Below, piece after piece: positions 59,773 to 64,000 of a DNA stretch of 64,000 bases (its first letter is position 1; each line of letters starts with the position of its first letter). The notes under the pieces are model-generated. The model saw only the letters and a program-made list of their open reading frames with translations. It did not search any database and was not told the DNA's origin. The stretch is from Haladaptatus sp. DYF46 (GTDB lineage Archaea > Halobacteriota > Halobacteria > Halobacteriales > Haladaptataceae): positions 248,001 through 312,000 of the forward strand of contig NZ_JAJFAY010000001.1 of NCBI RefSeq assembly GCF_021083305.1. Direction: 5' to 3'. Made by a program: the position numbers and the translations under genes.

Positions 59773-62700
59773 ATGGCTAGTGACGAGTCCGAAACGCTCG
59801 GGAACGGGGGCCCCGACGACACCGGACCGAACGGTATCCGCCTCTCGGACGGAGTTCCACCACGTGTGGCCGTCGGGTCGTACTCGTGGGAGGAGTTCAA
59901 AGAGGAATTTTTCTACGAGGACGGGACGCCGCCGACGAACTGGCGGGGAAAACCGCGTCCGTTTCCGGCCGAGGAGTTCCTCGGCTTCGACCCCGACGGG
60001 ACCGACGCTCGCGTCGAAACCGCCGCGGAAAACGCGTCGGCGCTCGGGGAATATTTCGAGTCGTTCCTCGACTACGAGGGGACGCCCGTCGCGCTCGGGA
60101 GCTACTACTGGGAGCACTTTCGCTACGAGTACTACTACGACCCCAACCGGGAGAAACCGCGCGAACTGCCGCGTGACGAGGAGGGGGACGTCATCGAGTT
60201 CGAGAAGGCCGATTGGCTCGGTTTCGCCCCCGACGAACTCCCCGAACGCCTCTTCCGCGGCGCGTTCGCCGGAGATCGCGGAAGCGACCGGTTCGAGGCG
60301 TTTCTCGACCCCGCGACCACGCCGGTCACGGTCGGCGAGTACCTGTGGGAGCACTTCCGCTACGAGTACTACTACGACCCCGACCGCGAGAAACCGCACG
60401 AAAAACCCCGTGATGAGGAGGGAGACGTCATCGAGTTCGAGAAGGCCGATTGGCTCGGATTCGAGGAGGAGGACCTGCCGGGGTTGCTCACCGAGGGTGC
60501 GGCCAAGGCCCGAACACTCCTCGAAGTCGAGGACGAGCGGACGCTCGACGTTCCCGAAGAACTGGACGAGGACGCCTTCTTTTCGACCGTCGAGGGGCAC
60601 ACGACGGTCGTCAACCGATACGATTTGGAGAAGGCGGTCGCGCTCCCGAAGAAGGGCCACTTCCGCGAGGTGGACCGGTACTGGGTGAACAAGCCCTATT
60701 CGTTCGTCATCATCTTCCACTCCGAGCGGGAAAACGAGACCAAATACTACCTCGTGGAACCGTATCGGACGCGAATCGAAGAGGACCTTCGGGAGTTCCT
60801 GACCGGCAAACTCAGGACCTCGATCAAGTACGCCAGCGACGAGGTGGTCGTGGAGGCCGACGAGGAAGCCCGCGAGGACGTCATCGGGCGCGAGGCGCTT
60901 CGCCTCCTGTCGCGCTACGACCTGTACATGCTCGACGACGACCAGATCGCCGACCTGCTAAGCGGGATACTTTCCGGGTACGACGGCGCGCGCGCGACGT
61001 GGACGCGGCACGCCGCCGAACTCGAAACTCGAACCGACGACGCGCTTCGAACCCTCCGCGACCGGACGGAACCGTACGTCGAAAGCCTCCGAGAAAGGAA
61101 GACGAGCGTCGCAGAGAGAGACGAGCCGAACGCCGAGGACGGTGCCGAAGACGGCGATAGCGAGTCCGGGCCCGAGGGAACCGAACGAGCGAGGCGAGTG
61201 GAAACAGAGGAGGAAACGAAGGATGCGAAAGAGGCGGACGACGCGGAAGAAGCGAAGGGAGAGGAGGGTAAGGATATCGATGATATCGAGGATGGTTCCG
61301 AGAGCGACGGCTCCGAAGACGCGGTCGAAAGCGACCGGACCGAGGGGGGAGACGAAACTCCAGCAATAGAGGAAGGGGCCGAGGTTGATGGGACGGGTGA
61401 AACCGAAGAGGCCGACGGACCTGTCGTCACGACGAAACCGGTCGAACTGTCGGATTCGGTCGACCCGTCGGCCTCGGACGAATCGGCACCTACCGTCGAA
61501 CCGAGCCGAATCGAGGAGTTGCGGACGCGGTGGGAGGACCTCCTCCGCGAACACGCCGGGGATGAGAGCCTTCGCCGAGCGGTTCGAACCCGAATCGAGG
61601 GGATCATCGAGGAACACGAGGTGGACGAGACGGGCGGCGAACTCGACGGCATCATGGCCCGGCCGGAACCCGCCCTGTTGGAGGAGGACGCGGACACGCT
61701 GACGGAGTATCAGGTCGAGAAACTGCTGTACGTCCTAAAGCGGAACTTCATCGGGTACGAGCGTATCGACGGCATCAAACACGACATCAACGTGGAGGAC
61801 ATCTCCTGTGACGGCTACGACTCGCCGGTGTTCGTCTACCATTCGGACTACGAGCAGGTCATCACGAACGTCTTTCACGAAGTGACCGAACTGGACGATT
61901 TCGTCGTCAAACTCGCCCAACGGTCCGGCAAGGGCATCAGCAAGCGCCAACCGCAGGTCGATGCCACGCTCCCCGACGGGTCGCGTGCCCAGTTGACGCT
62001 CGGGCGCGAGGTGTCGGACCACGGGACGAACTACACCATCCGGCAGTTCAAGGACGTGCCGTTCACGCCAATCGACCTCATCAATTGGAACACCTTCTCG
62101 CTGGAGGAGATGGCGTTCCTCTGGCTCGCCATCGAGAACCACCGTTCGCTCATCTTCGCCGGGGGGACGGCGTCCGGGAAGACGACGAGCCTCAACGCCG
62201 TCTCGCTGTTCATCCCGAGCAACACGAAGATCGTCTCCATCGAGGACACGCGCGAGGTGGAACTGCCCCAGCGCAACTGGATCGCGAGCGTCACCCGCCC
62301 CTCGTTCTCGGACGACGACAAGGGCGACGTGGACGAGTTCGACCTGCTGGAGGCCCCGCTCCGCCAACGCCCCGACTACATCGTGATGGGCGAGATTCGG
62401 GGGGAAGAGGGGCGAACGCTCTTTCAGGTCATGTCCACGGGACACACGACCTACACGACGTTCCACGCCGATACCGTGGGCGAGGTGCTGAAACGGTTCA
62501 CGACGGAGCCAATCAACGTCTCGAAGACGCTGTTCACCGCCCTCGATTTGGTGTCCGTCCAGACCCAGACGCGGGTGAAGGGGAGCAAGGTGCGCCGGAC
62601 GAAGTCGCTGACCGAGATCAACCACTACGACACGGAGAACGATGAGATCAACGTCAAGGACGTGTTCCAGTGGCGCGCCGAAACGGACGAACACGAACCG

Positions 62701-63366
62701 CTCACCGGGTCGAACACGTTGGAGGAGATAAAGTTCGACCGCGGGTGGGACCAGTCCCGGTTGGACGAGGAATTCCTGAAACGGCGGACCATCCTCGCCT
62801 ACCTTATCGACAACGGCCTGAACGAGTACACGCAGGTCGCGGCGACGATTCAGGCGTTCATCAACGATCCCGACACCATCCTCGCGCTGGTGGCGAACGA
62901 CGCGCTCGAAGACAGCCTCGCCGACCTTCGCGAGATGGAAAGCGTCCTCATCGACATCGACCCCGAAAAGGAGGAGATGGTCCCGCGACCCGATCCGACC
63001 CGGGAAATAGCGGATCTGTCGGAGGACATCCTCGCCGAGGCGGAGGACCGACTGTTCGACGACTATCGGGACGTCTCCGTCTCGGAGAAGGGCCTCGCCG
63101 TCGCGCTGGCGGACACGGCGAAACCGACGAACGACAGGGGTACCGACGGTCCGCGAGACGGGAGCGAATCGAGCATCGAGCGGGGCTCCGGTTTCGGCCG
63201 TGAAGCCGACGTCGAACGGGAATCAGCGAGCGTTCCCGATTCGGCGCTCGACGACGATGACCCGTTCGGCGGGTTCGAGGAGGCAACGGTCACGGACGAC
63301 GGGAACGACGAGGACGATGAGGACGACGAAGACGAAGGGACGACGGAATCGGAGGACGACGGATGA
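59773..63366 (+). CDS. pilB: Type IV pilus assembly ATPase (PilB-type) with repeated N-terminus
   Basis: A 1197-residue protein. Three tandem modules of about 75-80 residues open it (about 33-90, 106-157 and 185-236); the last two share WEHFRYEYYYDP and EGDVIEFEKADWLGF. A domain at about 250-390 and an acidic, Ser/Glu-rich linker (about 440-580) follow. The ATPase has Walker A GGTASGKTTSLNAV at about residues 796-809, then VSIEDTREVEL and YIVMGEIRGEEGRTLFQVMS as the Asp-box and Walker B, and STGHTTYTTFHADT as the His box. It powers pilin assembly. An acidic C-terminal tail ends the protein. Confidence 0.92.
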   Translation: MASDESETLGNGGPDDTGPNGIRLSDGVPPRVAVGSYSWEEFKEEFFYEDGTPPTNWRGKPRPFPAEEFLGFDPDGTDARVETAAENASALGEYFESFLDYEGTPVALGSYYWEHFRYEYYYDPNREKPRELPRDEEGDVIEFEKADWLGFAPDELPERLFRGAFAGDRGSDRFEAFLDPATTPVTVGEYLWEHFRYEYYYDPDREKPHEKPRDEEGDVIEFEKADWLGFEEEDLPGLLTEGAAKARTLLEVEDERTLDVPEELDEDAFFSTVEGHTTVVNRYDLEKAVALPKKGHFREVDRYWVNKPYSFVIIFHSERENETKYYLVEPYRTRIEEDLREFLTGKLRTSIKYASDEVVVEADEEAREDVIGREALRLLSRYDLYMLDDDQIADLLSGILSGYDGARATWTRHAAELETRTDDALRTLRDRTEPYVESLRERKTSVAERDEPNAEDGAEDGDSESGPEGTERARRVETEEETKDAKEADDAEEAKGEEGKDIDDIEDGSESDGSEDAVESDRTEGGDETPAIEEGAEVDGTGETEEADGPVVTTKPVELSDSVDPSASDESAPTVEPSRIEELRTRWEDLLREHAGDESLRRAVRTRIEGIIEEHEVDETGGELDGIMARPEPALLEEDADTLTEYQVEKLLYVLKRNFIGYERIDGIKHDINVEDISCDGYDSPVFVYHSDYEQVITNVFHEVTELDDFVVKLAQRSGKGISKRQPQVDATLPDGSRAQLTLGREVSDHGTNYTIRQFKDVPFTPIDLINWNTFSLEEMAFLWLAIENHRSLIFAGGTASGKTTSLNAVSLFIPSNTKIVSIEDTREVELPQRNWIASVTRPSFSDDDKGDVDEFDLLEAPLRQRPDYIVMGEIRGEEGRTLFQVMSTGHTTYTTFHADTVGEVLKRFTTEPINVSKTLFTALDLVSVQTQTRVKGSKVRRTKSLTEINHYDTENDEINVKDVFQWRAETDEHEPLTGSNTLEEIKFDRGWDQSRLDEEFLKRRTILAYLIDNGLNEYTQVAATIQAFINDPDTILALVANDALEDSLADLREMESVLIDIDPEKEEMVPRPDPTREIADLSEDILAEAEDRLFDDYRDVSVSEKGLAVALADTAKPTNDRGTDGPRDGSESSIERGSGFGREADVERESASVPDSALDDDDPFGGFEEATVTDDGNDEDDEDDEDEGTTESEDDG

Positions 63367-64000
63367 GTTTCGGTTCCGCGTCCGCACAGGGCGGGTCGAG
63401 CGCGGACGCGCTCGCCGACGCCTTCTATCCGCTGTACGAGCGTCTCTTCCCCGAGAACAGCGATTTCGTCGCCGACTTGGAAGGAAAACTCGCCGAGGCG
63501 CGGATGTCCGAGACGGCGGAACTGTACCTCTCGCGAGGCCTCGCGATCGGAACGCTCGCCGGACTCGTCCTGTGGTTGGTCGGTCTGTTTCTCGGGTATC
63601 TCCTCCTGCGGTCCGGCGTCGTCGGAACGGGCGTTTGGCTCGGAATGCCCGTCTCGGGAACCGTCGCCGACGTGCTGAACGCGCTCAAGGTTCCCGCGCT
63701 GGTCCTCGGAACCGGCGTCGTCCTCGGCGCGGTCGGATTTTTGGCCGGTTTCGGAACGGTACTCGTCATCCCGTACAGCCGTGCCGGGGAGCGAAAGCGG
63801 GAGATAAACATGCTCCTGCCGGACGCCGTCTCGTTCATGTACGCCCTCTCCATCGGCGGGCTGAATCAACTGGAGATACTGGAGGCGATGGCGAAGGCGG
63901 ACGACACCTACGGCGAGGTGTCACGCGAGTTCCAGAGCGTCGTGCAGGAAACCGACTACTTCGACATCGACTACCGAAACGCCATCAGAAAGCGGGCGCT
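63363..64000 (+). CDS. pilC: Type IV pilus membrane protein PilC, 3' end outside the window
   Basis: The first 212 residues of a PilC/TadC-type platform protein. After a polar start (MSFGSASAQGG), an N-terminal helical domain leads to two membrane segments (about residues 62-82 and 98-128). The T2SF domain begins at REINMLLPDAVSFMYALSIG. The ATG overlaps the pilB stop (ATGA), so both are translated together. PilC anchors the ATPase and takes part in pilin assembly. The gene is cut by the window end. Confidence 0.9.
   Translation, partial: MSFGSASAQGGSSADALADAFYPLYERLFPENSDFVADLEGKLAEARMSETAELYLSRGLAIGTLAGLVLWLVGLFLGYLLLRSGVVGTGVWLGMPVSGTVADVLNALKVPALVLGTGVVLGAVGFLAGFGTVLVIPYSRAGERKREINMLLPDAVSFMYALSIGGLNQLEILEAMAKADDTYGEVSREFQSVVQETDYFDIDYRNAIRKRA

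Overview
The window comes from a halophilic archaeon (class Halobacteria). The proteins are strongly acidic, the DNA is GC-rich, and many families are typical of that class: HalOD1 output-domain proteins, a Bat-type PAS/GAF/HTH-10 regulator, TFB, an rpa-rpap-rpe operon, ribosomal protein S17e, RNase P protein 4, and a PilB/PilC archaeal pilus pair. A relative of Haladaptatus is possible, but that is only an impression from gene content.

Layout. 1-8.4 kb: end of tyrA, an Rsm22-like methyltransferase, surE, a large Bat-type regulator, a run of tiny proteins, and a broken epoxide hydrolase. 8.4-17.4 kb: the biotin carboxylase subunit of acetyl/propionyl-CoA carboxylase; a three-gene set (CDP-glycerol-type glycerophosphotransferase, nucleotidyltransferase, glycerophosphodiesterase) that looks like a surface-polymer locus; a methyltransferase; and three GNAT acetyltransferases with a MazG-like protein. 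17.5-24.4 kb: a formate dehydrogenase cluster (DUF1641 protein, molybdopterin subunit, NuoG-like and NuoF-like iron-sulfur subunits) divergent from an oxalate/formate-type transporter. 24.4-31.45 kb: an AT-richer accessory stretch with an extra TFB, HalOD1 proteins, TrmB, Lrp and winged-helix regulators, several truncated copies of such regulators, a decayed segmental duplication, and a probable right-end remnant of an IS200/IS605-type element.

31.5-48 kb is mostly core: pccX-pccB, two NSS transporters, an SDR, rpa-rpap-rpe, a riboflavin pathway reductase, aspartate-semialdehyde dehydrogenase, a small zinc protein, S17e, acylphosphatase, an 8-oxoguanine glycosylase, a dipeptidase, a DUF555 protein and a ribbon-helix-helix protein. 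48.4-51 kb holds a CHAT-domain (caspase-like) protein facing a 44-residue single-helix membrane peptide; I consider this pair the best candidate for an undescribed effector system. 51-59 kb: small haloarchaeal proteins, a ferritin-like protein, archaetidylserine decarboxylase, RNase P component 4, two glycosyltransferases, an HD phosphohydrolase, tatA and tRNA-Arg(CCT). Downstream of the tRNA are a 21-bp copy of its 3' end and two tandem copies of a foldable three-helix element. The window ends in a pilB gene with an internally repeated N-terminus and the start of pilC.

Functional links. PccA (8.5 kb) and PccB/PccX (31.5 kb) should form one carboxylase although 21 kb apart. The formate dehydrogenase genes overlap and must be co-expressed. 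RPA, RPAP and Rpe form an overlapping operon. All calls rest on reading translated sequence; no database search was run.
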